Under the pieces are notes generated by a model, which had not been told where the DNA came from, made no database searches, and was given only the letters and a program-made list of their open reading frames with translations. From NCBI RefSeq assembly GCF_024172095.1, contig NZ_JAMZDX010000004.1:1054001-1118000 (forward strand): 64,000 nt of DNA, written 5' to 3'. A program made the translations under genes and the position numbers. Shown here piece after piece: positions 1 to 7,516 of this stretch. Position 1 is the stretch's first letter, and the number at the start of each line of letters is the position of its first letter. The stretch comes from Kitasatospora cinereorecta (GTDB lineage: Bacteria > Actinomycetota > Actinomycetes > Streptomycetales > Streptomycetaceae).

Positions 1-708
1 TGCCAGGCCGCCCGTCTCCTCCCAGAACAGCACCGCACCGTCGAACCATTCGAGCGGCAGCGCGAAACGCGTCGCCTGCGCCAGCACGATGCGATTGATC
101 ACCCCGCCGATCAGCCGACCTTCGACACGACCGGGACGCCAGCACTCCCACGACGGGCTCGCTGGCAGCGCACCGATCGCCTCGGTACCGGTCAGCAACC
201 TGAAGTAGAGCCTCTCGAGTTCCGCTTGGCACGCCACGGGTGCGGACTGCCAGTGTCCCCCGAAGCCGGGGACGGCCATGTCGGCATGGAACCCGACCAG
301 CCCCGTGCGCGCGTAGAGCACCAGGTGCAGCAGCGAGATGTCGCTGTAGCCGAGGATCGGCTTGGGGTCGGCCCTGATCGCCTCGACGTCGATCAGGTCG
401 AGGTAGCCGAGCACCGTCTGGCCGCCGTCACTCGCGACGATCGCGCGCACCTCAGGATCACGCAGAAGACCATTGAGCTCCCCGGCGGTCTCCGCCGGCG
501 TGGCCGCGCTCCACCAGTGGTGGCGTCCTACACCGAGGAGCGGAGCCCGACGCACGCGGAATCCCATCCGCTCGAGCACCACCACCGTCTGCTCGACGTT
601 GGGCTCGTGAGCCGCCGGCAGCGGACCGGACAGCGCTGCGACGACAACGAGATCTCCGGGCCTCAGGGCACGCGGGCGAAGCAGTTGAGGCGGTGCAGAA
701 CCAGTCAT
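1..708 (-). CDS. LD-carboxypeptidase-like serine peptidase (S66), C-terminus off window
   Basis: The reverse strand reads without a stop from an ATG at 708 to the window edge, giving the first 236 residues. An early LRPGDLVVVAALSGPL stretch and the motif GYSDIS (Ser122, the likely nucleophile) match peptidase family S66, which includes LdcA muramoyltetrapeptide carboxypeptidases and MccF-type immunity proteins. S66 proteins are about 300-350 aa and use a Ser-Glu-His triad; the Glu and His would lie in the part not seen. The role is therefore peptidoglycan recycling or cleavage of a peptide antibiotic, which cannot be told apart here. No convincing Shine-Dalgarno precedes the ATG. Confidence 0.75.
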   Translation of the reverse strand, partial: MTGSAPPQLLRPRALRPGDLVVVAALSGPLPAAHEPNVEQTVVVLERMGFRVRRAPLLGVGRHHWWSAATPAETAGELNGLLRDPEVRAIVASDGGQTVLGYLDLIDVEAIRADPKPILGYSDISLLHLVLYARTGLVGFHADMAVPGFGGHWQSAPVACQAELERLYFRLLTGTEAIGALPASPSWECWRPGRVEGRLIGGVINRIVLAQATRFALPLEWFDGAVLFWEETGGLA

Positions 709-894
709 GGCGTCAGTGTCGTCGGTGCGATTGGTAGGGTCACGCGACTTTCGCCGGTCGTCCGCCAGTGGATCGAGGACACCTTCGCCGGGCCCTCGTG
801 ACCTGGCACGGAAATGCGGTCGCGAACGCACGGAGCCGATCACTACGGTCGGACACCACATCGGTCCGTACCCGACGGTTTCCCCGGAGTCGCC

Positions 895-1308
895 ATGCCC
901 CTCCAGCTGAAGCTCACCGCGATCACCCTCGACTGCGCCGATCCCGAGGCGCTGGCCGCCTTCTACCGGCAGGCCACCGGGTACGAGCTCCACCCCAGGT
1001 CCGACGGCGACTTCGCCGGCCTCACCCGCGAGGACGGACTCTTCATCGGCTTCCAGCGGGTCGACGAGTACCGGCCTCCGCAGTGGCCCGGACAGACCGC
1101 CGCACAGCAGCTGCACCTCGACTTCGCGGTCGACGACCTCGACGAGGCCGAGGCCGGCCTGCTGGAGCTGGGCGCGGCCAAGCCGAAGGACCAGCCGGGC
1201 GGCGACCGGTGGCGGGTGCTGGTCGATCCGGCCGGGCATCCGTTCTGCCTGACCAGGAGTCGACCGGTGCCGCAGGGCGCGCCCGATCGGTCCGACACTC
1301 CGGTCTGA
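895..1308 (+). CDS. VOC (glyoxalase/bleomycin-resistance) family protein
   Basis: A 137-aa protein with the VOC pattern: ITLDCADPEALAAFYRQATGYEL at the start of the first beta-alpha-beta-beta-beta module, a central LHLDFAVDDLDEAEAGLLELG helix, and a C-terminal VLVDPAGHPFCLT. This is the size of a single-chain two-module VOC protein. The ATG at 895 is preferred over earlier in-frame codons because the fold begins immediately after it. Family members bind a divalent metal and include isomerases, dioxygenases and antibiotic-binding proteins; nothing here fixes the substrate. Confidence 0.8.
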   Translation: MPLQLKLTAITLDCADPEALAAFYRQATGYELHPRSDGDFAGLTREDGLFIGFQRVDEYRPPQWPGQTAAQQLHLDFAVDDLDEAEAGLLELGAAKPKDQPGGDRWRVLVDPAGHPFCLTRSRPVPQGAPDRSDTPV

Positions 1309-1316
1309 CCGCGGGT

Positions 1317-1886
1317 TCAGACGACGGGCGGCCGGCGGACGTCGTAGAGGTCCCGGTCCCGCAGCCAGAAGGCTTCCAGTCCGTGCTCCTGGATGAACTG
1401 CCGCTCGACCTCGTGGATGGGGTGGAGACCCTGGATGGTGATGGCGTCGTGGCCTTCGTGGCCGGGGACCGAGACGTCGATGCCGGTGCAGTCCTCCCGG
1501 TCGAGGACCGCGGCGGCGAAGACGACGAAGGCCGTCATGTCGGAGTCCGGGGTGATCCGCTCCCCGAAGCTGACGGTGTCTCCGTAGGTGAACGGGCAGG
1601 TGCCGCGCAGGCTCTCGGCGAGGTGGCCGAGGGCGTGCGCCCAGATGACGTCGGTCGAGCGCACGCTCAGGCACAGTTCCGGCGCGCCGCCGCGCCGGTC
1701 GGCGTGATCGGCCAGGGAGACGCCGTAGGTGATGGCGGTGAGCAGGTCGTCCGGCAGCCCGTCGTAGACCACCGTGGTCACCCCGGGCAGTCCCGGCCGG
1801 GTGGACTTCACGGGAAAGAATCTGGGCTCGACGCCGCCGGACAGGCGGTCGAGGTGGGCGAGGTACTTCTCGACGCGGCTCAGCAC
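1317..1886 (-). CDS. Suppressor-of-fused (SUFU) domain protein
   Basis: A 189-aa protein starting at GTG with a GGGGGA ribosome-binding site just upstream. The central ELCLSVRSTDVIWAHALGHLAES, GDTVSFGERITPDSDMTAFVVFAA and the C-terminal HPIHEVERQFIQEHG stretches resemble the bacterial SUFU domain. In bacteria this domain often occurs as an immunity-like or stress protein, but its biochemical role is not settled. It is convergent with the VOC gene, with only 8 bp between stops. No polymorphic toxin gene lies beside it, so an immunity function is not supported locally. Confidence 0.7.
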   Translation of the reverse strand: MLSRVEKYLAHLDRLSGGVEPRFFPVKSTRPGLPGVTTVVYDGLPDDLLTAITYGVSLADHADRRGGAPELCLSVRSTDVIWAHALGHLAESLRGTCPFTYGDTVSFGERITPDSDMTAFVVFAAAVLDREDCTGIDVSVPGHEGHDAITIQGLHPIHEVERQFIQEHGLEAFWLRDRDLYDVRRPPVV

Positions 1887-1938
1887 GTCCCCCAGCCTGC
1901 CGGACGCCCGGAACGGCCCGGCGGGGGGGTGCCCTCCG

Positions 1939-2529
1939 TTACGCGGGGTCGCTCCGGAGGAGGGCGTGGAGGTGCTGGTCGTGCCAGCCGTTCTCGTGGA
2001 GCAGGGCGCCGCGCATGGTGCCCTCGTAGCTGAAGCCGGCCTTCCCGGCGACGCGGCAGGAGGCGGGGTTGGCGACGGAGTGGCAGAGCGTCAGCCGGTG
2101 CAGTCCGAGGTCGTCGAAGGCCCAGCGGCTGATCCGCCGGGTCGCCTCGACCGCGACGCCGCGGCCGCGGCCCGCCGGGAGCAGCCAGTACACGATCTCG
2201 GCGCTGCCGCCGGCGAGGTCGATCCCGGTCCAGCCGATCAGCCCCACGGGGACGCCGTCGGTCCCGGCGACGGCCCAGATCACGGCGGTCTCGGCCTGCC
2301 GGCGCCGGTGCATCCGTTCGATCCGCTGTTCGGCCTGGGCGTCGGTCTCCTCGGCCAGCAGGTTCCACTGCCGGATGCCCGGGTCGCGGCCGGCCGCCGC
2401 CAGGACGGGAGCGTCCTCGACCTGCCAGGGTCGCAGCTCCAGCCCGCTGTCCAGCGGCAGCACCGGTTGCGGCCCACTGGCCATCCGACCTGCGGGGACG
2501 ACGGGGGGTACGGGCGGCTGGAAGGTCAT
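1939..2529 (-). CDS. GNAT N-acetyltransferase (RimJ/RimL-like)
   Basis: A 196-aa GNAT protein. LELRPWQVEDAPVL opens the domain, the acetyl-CoA loop is VYWLLPAGRGRGVAVEATR, and LHRLTLCHSVANPASCRVAGKAGFSYEGTMR is the typical RimJ/RimL C-terminal part (acetylation of protein N-termini or small amines). I start it at the ATG at 2529 (MTFQPP); an in-frame ATG at 2583 would add 18 basic residues with no fold. It is divergent from the DUF6629 gene. Confidence 0.8.
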   Translation of the reverse strand: MTFQPPVPPVVPAGRMASGPQPVLPLDSGLELRPWQVEDAPVLAAAGRDPGIRQWNLLAEETDAQAEQRIERMHRRRQAETAVIWAVAGTDGVPVGLIGWTGIDLAGGSAEIVYWLLPAGRGRGVAVEATRRISRWAFDDLGLHRLTLCHSVANPASCRVAGKAGFSYEGTMRGALLHENGWHDQHLHALLRSDPA

Positions 2530-2593
2530 CGCCGCATCGTGCCACACCCGTTCGACCCGGGTCCGTCGGCCTGCCCGGTCCACGTACAGGATC

Positions 2594-2599
2594 TAGCCT
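2594..2599 (+). promoter_or_regulatory. Leaderless -10 box (TAGCCT)
   Basis: TAGCCT ends 6 nt before the ATG at 2606. This spacing places the transcription start at or next to the start codon, so the mRNA is probably leaderless. No clear -35 element and no Shine-Dalgarno are visible. Confidence 0.5.
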
Positions 2600-2605
2600 G
2601 GCGGT

Positions 2606-3232
2606 ATGTGCTGGAGCGCCCAGGCGGACACGGTCGCGGGGGTGGTGGTCGGCGCGATCGGGATCGCCTGCCTGGCCTCGGTCACCTCGGTGCGGCAGCT
2701 GCCGCTGGCCGCGCTGCCGCTGCTGCTGGGGGTGCATCAGCTGCTGGAGGCGGCGGTGTGGTCCGGGGCGGCGTGGGCGCGGACGCCGTGGGCGGTGGTC
2801 GCGTTGCCGCTGCTGCCGGTGTGGGTGCCGGGCGGGGTGTGGGCGGCGACGGGTCGGCGACGGGCGGCGGCGTTCACGGTGGTCGGGCTGGCGGTGGCGG
2901 TCCCGCTGACGGTCGCGGTCGCCGCGCAGCGGATCGGGGTGCACCCGCAGGGCCACACGCTCGGCTACGCGATCGGTGTGCCGTTCGCGCCGCTGCTGCT
3001 GGCGGGGTATCTGCTGGCCACCGTGGGGGCGCTGGTGTCGAGCGGGGACCGGGGGCTGCGGCTGCTGGGGTGGCTGGTCGGCGTCGGGGCGGTGGTGTGC
3101 GGGCTGCTGTGGCGGCTGGCGTTCGTGTCGACGTGGTGCGCGCTGGCGGCGGTGGCGAGCGTGGTGCTGCTGTGGTGGGTGCGCGGGGGTTCGGCCGCGC
3201 CGGTCATGGGAGGGCGTCCGACAGGCGGGTGA
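2606..3232 (+). CDS. DUF6629 multi-pass membrane protein
   Basis: A 208-aa integral membrane protein that opens MCWSAQADTVAGVVVGAIG, the hallmark start of the DUF6629 family; the Cys2-Trp3 next to a Ser-Ala is typical. About seven hydrophobic helices follow, with loops containing LLLGVHQLLEAAVW and a His-Pro-x-Gly-His segment. The function of the family is not established. Its last 29 bp overlap the 3' end of the convergent polysaccharide deacetylase gene. Confidence 0.75.
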   Translation: MCWSAQADTVAGVVVGAIGIACLASVTSVRQLPLAALPLLLGVHQLLEAAVWSGAAWARTPWAVVALPLLPVWVPGGVWAATGRRRAAAFTVVGLAVAVPLTVAVAAQRIGVHPQGHTLGYAIGVPFAPLLLAGYLLATVGALVSSGDRGLRLLGWLVGVGAVVCGLLWRLAFVSTWCALAAVASVVLLWWVRGGSAAPVMGGRPTGG

Positions 3233-4097
3233 AGGTGCGTCCGGCGTCGAGCAGGGCGGGGAGGGCGGCGGCGTAGCCGCGGGCGGTGCCGCCGGCGGGC
3301 TGGTTCAGGTGGGAGATGACGATCGCCCCGGGCCGGGCGGCGCCGACGGTGGAGCGGACCTGCTCGGGGGTGAAGGTGGCCCCGGCGTCCCCGTTGACGG
3401 TGAAGCCCGCGACCTGTTCGCCGAGGTCGGCCACGATCCGGGTGGCGACCTCGTCGTAGTGGGCGGTCCCGGAGCGGAAGAACCTGGGCGGACGGCCGAG
3501 CAGCGCGGCGAGCTTCGCGCGGTCGCCGGCCACCTCGTCGTACGCCTCGCCGACGTCCCGGGTGCCGCTGATCCCGTACGCGGAGCGGCCGTCGACGGAG
3601 AGCGGGCGGTGCGAGGTGCCGTGGTTGCCGATCTCGAACAGCGGGTCGGCGGCGAGGTCGTGGAAGGCCACGGGGTTGGCGTCGATCCAGCGGGCGTTCA
3701 GGAAGAGCGTGGCGGCGACCCGGTGCGAGCGCAGCAGCTCGATCAGCGCGGCGTCGTAGCCGCTGCCGCCCGGCCCGCCGCACGCGTCGAAGGTCAGCGC
3801 GATCGCCGCCGTACCGGACGGGAGCCGCGTCACCACTCCGGCCACGTCCGTGCCCCAGGCGCTCGGCCGGATCCCGGCGTACCGGGCCACCACCGCCTCC
3901 CGTTCACCCGACTGCGCCGACTGCGCCGACGGTGCCGACCGCACCGACTGCGCGGGCTCCGACGCCCCGGTCGCCGCGGTACGCCCGCCGCTCGCCGACG
4001 GCATCGCGGGCGGCGCCAGGCCCGCCGACCGCCCGCCCGCGCACCCCGCCAGCGCCAGCCCCACCGCGCCCAGCACCGCCCGCCGCCCCACCGCCAT
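3204..4097 (-). CDS. Polysaccharide deacetylase lipoprotein (NodB domain)
   Basis: A 297-aa protein with an N-terminal signal and lipobox LALAGC (Cys19 would be lipidated), then a low-complexity Ser/Ala/Gln linker to about residue 65. The NodB domain (CE4) has IALTFDACGG with the catalytic-base Asp, the metal-binding NHGTSH (His-x3-His), and FRSGTAHYDE. CE4 enzymes remove N- or O-acetyl groups from peptidoglycan or other extracellular glycans. The DACGG variant in place of DDGP is common in actinobacterial members. It is convergent with, and overlaps, the DUF6629 gene. Confidence 0.85.
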   Translation of the reverse strand: MAVGRRAVLGAVGLALAGCAGGRSAGLAPPAMPSASGGRTAATGASEPAQSVRSAPSAQSAQSGEREAVVARYAGIRPSAWGTDVAGVVTRLPSGTAAIALTFDACGGPGGSGYDAALIELLRSHRVAATLFLNARWIDANPVAFHDLAADPLFEIGNHGTSHRPLSVDGRSAYGISGTRDVGEAYDEVAGDRAKLAALLGRPPRFFRSGTAHYDEVATRIVADLGEQVAGFTVNGDAGATFTPEQVRSTVGAARPGAIVISHLNQPAGGTARGYAAALPALLDAGRTFTRLSDALP

Positions 4098-4188
4098 CCG
4101 CCCACCACCGTCCGTCCGCGCCGCTCACCCGCCACGGTACGCAGCGGCGCGGGCGGCCACGTCCCGGCGGGCCCGGACGGGTGCGAGG

Positions 4189-4219
4189 TTGACCCTCCCC
4201 CCACGTCAGGCTTGACGCT
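4189..4219 (+). promoter_or_regulatory. Possible MerR-type promoter
   Basis: TTGACC at 4189-4194 is followed by GACGCT at 4214-4219 with a 19-bp spacer, the elongated spacing typical of MerR-controlled promoters. The dyad inside the spacer is weak. It lies 31 bp upstream of the MerR start codon, so autoregulation is plausible. Confidence 0.35.
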
Positions 4220-4250
4220 GATCATCGACCGAACGAGGAAAGGGGGGCCG

Positions 4251-5051
4251 ATGAGCTACTCCGTGGGCCAGGTGGCGGAGTTCGCCGGGGTGACGGTGCG
4301 TACGCTGCACCACTACGACCGGGCGGGGCTGCTCTCACCGAGCGACCGCAGCCGAGCCGGTTACCGGCTCTACGACGACGCCGACCTGGCGCGGCTGCAG
4401 CAGATCCTGTTCTACCGCGAGCTGGGCTTCACCCTCGACGAGATCGCCGAGATCCTGCGCGACCCGCAGACCAATGCGCTCACGTACCTCCGGGACCGCC
4501 AGCACCGGCTGCGCGAGGACATCGCCAGGCTCCAGCGGCTGGTCGACGTGGCGGAGCGGGCGATCAAGGTCCAGCAGACCGGGGTGGCGATGACGCCCCA
4601 GGAGCGGTTCGAGGTGTTCGGCGAGATCGCCTTCGACCTGAGCTACGCGACCCGGGCGGAGGAGAAGTGGGCCGGATCGGCGGGCCGGCTGGAGGCGATG
4701 ACCCGGGCCGCCGCCCTCACCAAGGAGGACTGGCGGCAGCTGATGAAGGAGGCCGCCGCCTGGCGCGCCGAGCTGCTCGCCGCCTTCGACGAGGGTGAAC
4801 CCGCCGACGGCGACCTGGCCATGGACCTCGCCGAGGAGCAGCGCCTGCACATCTCGCGCTGGTTCACCGCCTGCCCGCCCGCCATGCACCGGCGCATCGC
4901 GGACGACTTCGTCGCCGACCCGCGCGCCTTCGCCATGCGCGTCCCGCCCTCCCAGCAGCGACCGGGACTGGCCGCGTACCTGGGCCGGGCGGTCCACGCC
5001 AACGCGAGCCGCCACGGTGGCGGCCGCACCGACTCCGAGGGGGACCGATGA
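4251..5051 (+). CDS. MerR family regulator, TipA-like
   Basis: A 266-aa protein with the MerR winged-helix at the N-terminus (SVGQVAEFAGVTVRTLHHYD, then RAGYRLYDDADLARLQQILFYRELGF), a dimerisation coiled coil (residues about 75-110), and a C-terminal TipAS-like region with EEKWAGSAGR and the helical bundle around HISRWFTACPPAMHRRIADDFV. TipA-type regulators respond to bulky antibiotics or peptides. The ATG at 4251 is preceded by a GAGGAAAGGGG ribosome-binding site. Its stop overlaps the ATG of the truncated glycosyltransferase by 4 bp, so the two were probably one operon. Confidence 0.85.
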   Translation: MSYSVGQVAEFAGVTVRTLHHYDRAGLLSPSDRSRAGYRLYDDADLARLQQILFYRELGFTLDEIAEILRDPQTNALTYLRDRQHRLREDIARLQRLVDVAERAIKVQQTGVAMTPQERFEVFGEIAFDLSYATRAEEKWAGSAGRLEAMTRAAALTKEDWRQLMKEAAAWRAELLAAFDEGEPADGDLAMDLAEEQRLHISRWFTACPPAMHRRIADDFVADPRAFAMRVPPSQQRPGLAAYLGRAVHANASRHGGGRTDSEGDR

Positions 5052-5305
5052 GGATCCTGATCGCGGCGGCCGGCTCGCGCGGCGACGTCGCGCCGTACAC
5101 GGGCCTGGGCGCAGGGCTGCGCCGCGCCGGGTACGAGGTCGCCGTCGCCACGACCGACGCCTTCGCCCCACTGGTCCGCGCGGCCGGACTGGAGTTCCGC
5201 CGGCTGCCCGCCGACGCCCGGGCCCGCGGCGACGTCTCCGACCGGCGCGAACTGATGCGCACCGCGTCCGCGTTCCTCACCGAGCTGGGTGAGGGCTTCG
5301 CCGCC
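5048..5305 (+). pseudogene. Glycosyltransferase (MGT/UGT-like), 3' part missing
   Basis: Only about 86 residues of a GT1-type glycosyltransferase remain: MRILIAAAGSRGDVAPYTGL, then GYEVAVATTDAFAPLVRAAGLEF, the N-terminal Rossmann half seen in macrolide and sterol glycosyltransferases (normally about 400 aa). After codon 85-88 the sequence becomes the antisense of folE, although the reading frame stays open by chance to 5971. The sugar-nucleotide-binding half is absent, so the product should be inactive. The junction near 5295-5312 is shared with the truncated folE on the other strand. Confidence 0.75.
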
Positions 5306-5788
5306 GAGGTGCTCCTGCAACCAGTCGGCGACCTGCTTGGTGAGCCGTTCCTGCACCTGCGGGCGGCAGGCGAAGTGCTCGACGACCCGGGCGAGCTTGG
5401 ACAGGCCGAGGATCCGCCGTCCCGGCAGGTAGCCGACGTGGGCGGTGCCGACGAACGGCAGCAGGTGGTGCTCGCACACCGAGCGCATCGGGATGGACCG
5501 GGCGAGCACCAGTTCGTCGTATCCCTCCTCGTTGGGGAAGGTGGTCAGGTCGAACGGCCGGGGGCTGAAGAGTTCGGCGTACGCCCGCGCCATCCGGGCC
5601 GGCGTGCCGCTCAGCCCTTCCGTGTCGGTCCGCATCCCCAGCGCCCGCAGGAACTGCCCGGCGGCCTCCTCCGCCGCGGCGAGGTCGACGCCGTCGGCCT
5701 CGCGGACCACCCGCAGCGCCGGCTTCACCGGAATCCGGTGCGTCTGCTGCATCTCCTGGACCTGCTGCACCTGCTGCTCGCCGGCCAT
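5300..5788 (-). pseudogene. folE: GTP cyclohydrolase I, 3' part missing
   Basis: Starts at the ATG at 5788 with an AAAGGGG ribosome-binding site. About 161 residues match GTP cyclohydrolase I (first step of tetrahydrofolate and pterin synthesis): GLSGTPARMARAYAELF, MRSVCEHHLLPFVGTAHVGYLP (zinc ligands Cys105 and His108) and GLSKLARVVEHFACRPQVQE. The sequence then runs into antisense glycosyltransferase DNA, so the last 40-50 residues, including the conserved EAEHTCM zinc-ligand Cys, are missing. The enzyme should not work; streptomycetes normally carry a housekeeping folE elsewhere. Reading continues open into the neighbour by chance. Confidence 0.75.
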
Positions 5789-5815
5789 GGCCGACCCCTT
5801 TCGCCGCAGTTTCAC

Positions 5816-5850
5816 CAACAAGTGTTGCCTTTATTCGTGGAGCCCGTCAA
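5816..5850 (-). promoter_or_regulatory. folE promoter with CAACA-N2-TGTTG inverted repeat
   Basis: On the reverse strand TTGACG (5845-5850) is followed after 17 bp by CAACAC (5822-5827). That second hexamer lies inside an inverted repeat, CAACA-AG-TGTTG at 5816-5827 (5-bp arms). A regulator bound there would cover the -10 region of folE. The divergent ArsR/SufR-like gene is the obvious candidate, but this is inferred from position only. Confidence 0.4.
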
Positions 5851-5901
5851 GGCGGCTGGCCATGGGCGCGCGGGCGCGGGTCCACCCGGCCGCGTCGGAG
5901 T

Positions 5902-5907
5902 TATCGT
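5902..5907 (+). promoter_or_regulatory. Leaderless -10 box (TATCGT)
   Basis: TATCGT ends 6 nt before the GTG at 5914. This supports that GTG as the start and suggests a leaderless mRNA. Confidence 0.5.
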
Positions 5908-5913
5908 GGCCGG

Positions 5914-6669
5914 GTGGGCAGTGACGAGACGGCGACGACAACACCGCCGCTGGACGGGATCGACTCCGTGAGCGCGCTCGGCGAGGAGTCCCGGCGGCGG
6001 ATGTTCGCCTTCGTCCGGCGGGCCGGCCGCCCGGTCACCCGGGACGAGGCCGCCGCGAGCGTCGGCATCTCCCGCAAGCTCGCCGCCTTCCACCTGGACA
6101 AGCTGGTCGACGCGGGCCTGCTCAGGTCGCACTTCGGCACCCCCGGCACGCCCCGCAAGGTCGGCCGCCAGCCGAAGCTGTACGAGCCCACCGACGCACA
6201 GATCACCGTCACCATCCCGGAACGCCGCCCCGAACTGCTCGCCGAACTGCTGCTGGAGGCCGTCCTGACCGAGGGCGACGGCCGGAGCGCGGCCGACACC
6301 GCCGTCGAGGTGTCCGCCCGGCGCGGCCGCCGGCTCGGCGAACTGGACCGCGCCGCCGCCCGCCCCGGCCGCCTCGGCGCCGAACGCGGGCTCACCATGT
6401 GCGAACGGATGCTGGAGGCGTACGGCTTCGAACCGGCCCGCCCGGGCGCGACCGAGGTACGGCTGCGCAACTGCCCCTTCCACCCACTGGCGGCCCGCGC
6501 CCCCGCCCTCGTCTGCGGGATGAACCACGCCTTCCTCGGCGGCTACCTCGACGGCCTGGAGGTGACCGGCGTGGAGGCGGTCATCGCGCCGACCTCGGGC
6601 GAGTGCTGCGTCCGCCTCCGCCCGACCGCTGCGCCCGCTGCCACCGGCTCCGGCGACGACACCCCCTGA
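5914..6669 (+). CDS. Winged-helix regulator with C-terminal Cys/His cluster (ArsR/SufR-like)
   Basis: A 251-aa protein. Residues about 20-90 form an ArsR-type winged helix (SALGEESRRRMFAFVRRAG, ISRKLAAFHLDKLVDAGLL). The C-terminal half carries CERMLEAYGF, LRNCPFHPLA, VCGMNHAFLGG and GECCVRL. These spaced cysteines resemble the iron-sulfur or metal site of SufR-like regulators. The gene is divergent from folE across about 120 bp containing an inverted repeat, so it may have controlled folE. Metal versus Fe-S sensing cannot be decided from sequence. Confidence 0.75.
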   Translation: MGSDETATTTPPLDGIDSVSALGEESRRRMFAFVRRAGRPVTRDEAAASVGISRKLAAFHLDKLVDAGLLRSHFGTPGTPRKVGRQPKLYEPTDAQITVTIPERRPELLAELLLEAVLTEGDGRSAADTAVEVSARRGRRLGELDRAAARPGRLGAERGLTMCERMLEAYGFEPARPGATEVRLRNCPFHPLAARAPALVCGMNHAFLGGYLDGLEVTGVEAVIAPTSGECCVRLRPTAAPAATGSGDDTP

Positions 6670-6688
6670 CGCCCGCCCGCTCCGGTCG

Positions 6689-6694
6689 TACGAT
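6689..6694 (+). promoter_or_regulatory. Leaderless -10 box (TACGAT)
   Basis: TACGAT ends 7 nt before the ATG at 6702, with no Shine-Dalgarno between. A near-identical context, TACGATCACCCG, occurs before the gene at 63139. Confidence 0.5.
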
Positions 6695-6701
6695 CACCCG
6701 T

Positions 6702-7448
6702 ATGCAGCCGCCGATCCCGCCGACGCCGTCCGCCCCGGTCAGCCCTGACGGACCGTCGGACCTCGGCCGGACGCTACTGACCCAGTCCTGGCTGGACCTC
6801 ACCTTCCTGCACTGGGCGGTCGACCCGGCCGCCGTCGCGCCGCTGCTCCCCGCCGGTACGGCGCCGGACACCGTGGACGGCCTGAGCTACGTCGGCCTGG
6901 TGGCCTTCCGGATGCACCGGATCGGCTGGCTCGGCCTGCCCGGCCTCCCCTACCTCGGGACCTTCCCGGAGATCAACGTCCGCCTGTACTCGGTCGACCG
7001 CGAGGGCCGCCGCGCGGTGGTGTTCCGCTCGCTGGAGGCGTCCCGTCTCGCCGCGGTGGCGGTCGCCCGCCTCGGTTTCGGACTGCCCTACATGTGGGCC
7101 CGGATGGCGATCCGCCGCGACGGCGACACGGTCGCGTACGACAGCCGCCGGCGCCTGCCCGGCCCGCGCGGCGCCCGCTGCCGCCTGGCCGTCCGGGTGG
7201 GCGCGGCCGTCGCGCAACCCACCGACCTGGAGCACTTCCTGACCGCCCGCTGGGCCCTCCACCACACTGCCTTCGGCCGCCTCTACCACCTCCCGAACAC
7301 CCACCCGCGCTGGCCTCTGCACCGCGCCGAACTGCTCGACCTGGACGAGGAGCTGCTCCGTGCCGCCGGCCTCCCGGGCATCGAAGGACCGCCGATGAGC
7401 GTCCTGTTCTCCCCCGGCGTCCCGGTCCGCTTCGCCCTCCCCACCTGA
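6702..7448 (+). CDS. DUF2071 (YqjF-like) family protein
   Basis: A 248-aa protein of the YqjF/DUF2071 family: LLTQSWLDLTFLHWAVDPAAVAPLLP, YVGLVAFRM, FPEINVRLYSVD, and a C-terminal LLFSPGVPVRF-like strand (here VLFSPGVPVRFALP). The fold is related to acetoacetate decarboxylase but lacks its catalytic lysine, and the cellular role is unknown. It starts 33 bp after the regulator upstream but has its own leaderless-type promoter. Confidence 0.75.
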   Translation: MQPPIPPTPSAPVSPDGPSDLGRTLLTQSWLDLTFLHWAVDPAAVAPLLPAGTAPDTVDGLSYVGLVAFRMHRIGWLGLPGLPYLGTFPEINVRLYSVDREGRRAVVFRSLEASRLAAVAVARLGFGLPYMWARMAIRRDGDTVAYDSRRRLPGPRGARCRLAVRVGAAVAQPTDLEHFLTARWALHHTAFGRLYHLPNTHPRWPLHRAELLDLDEELLRAAGLPGIEGPPMSVLFSPGVPVRFALPT

Positions 7449-7516
7449 GCGCGACCCGAGCCGCGGGCGAGTGTCACTTCCGATCACCGACCGGCGGGTC
7501 TGCCAAGCTCGGGCGC

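Noticed and set aside
2976..4250. Long forward frame upstream of the MerR gene
   Set aside because: It is the antisense of the lipoprotein deacetylase and lacks domains; MerR begins at 4251.
5306..5971. Extension of the glycosyltransferase frame to 307 aa
   Set aside because: The added part is antisense folE and does not resemble a glycosyltransferase; the open frame is chance.
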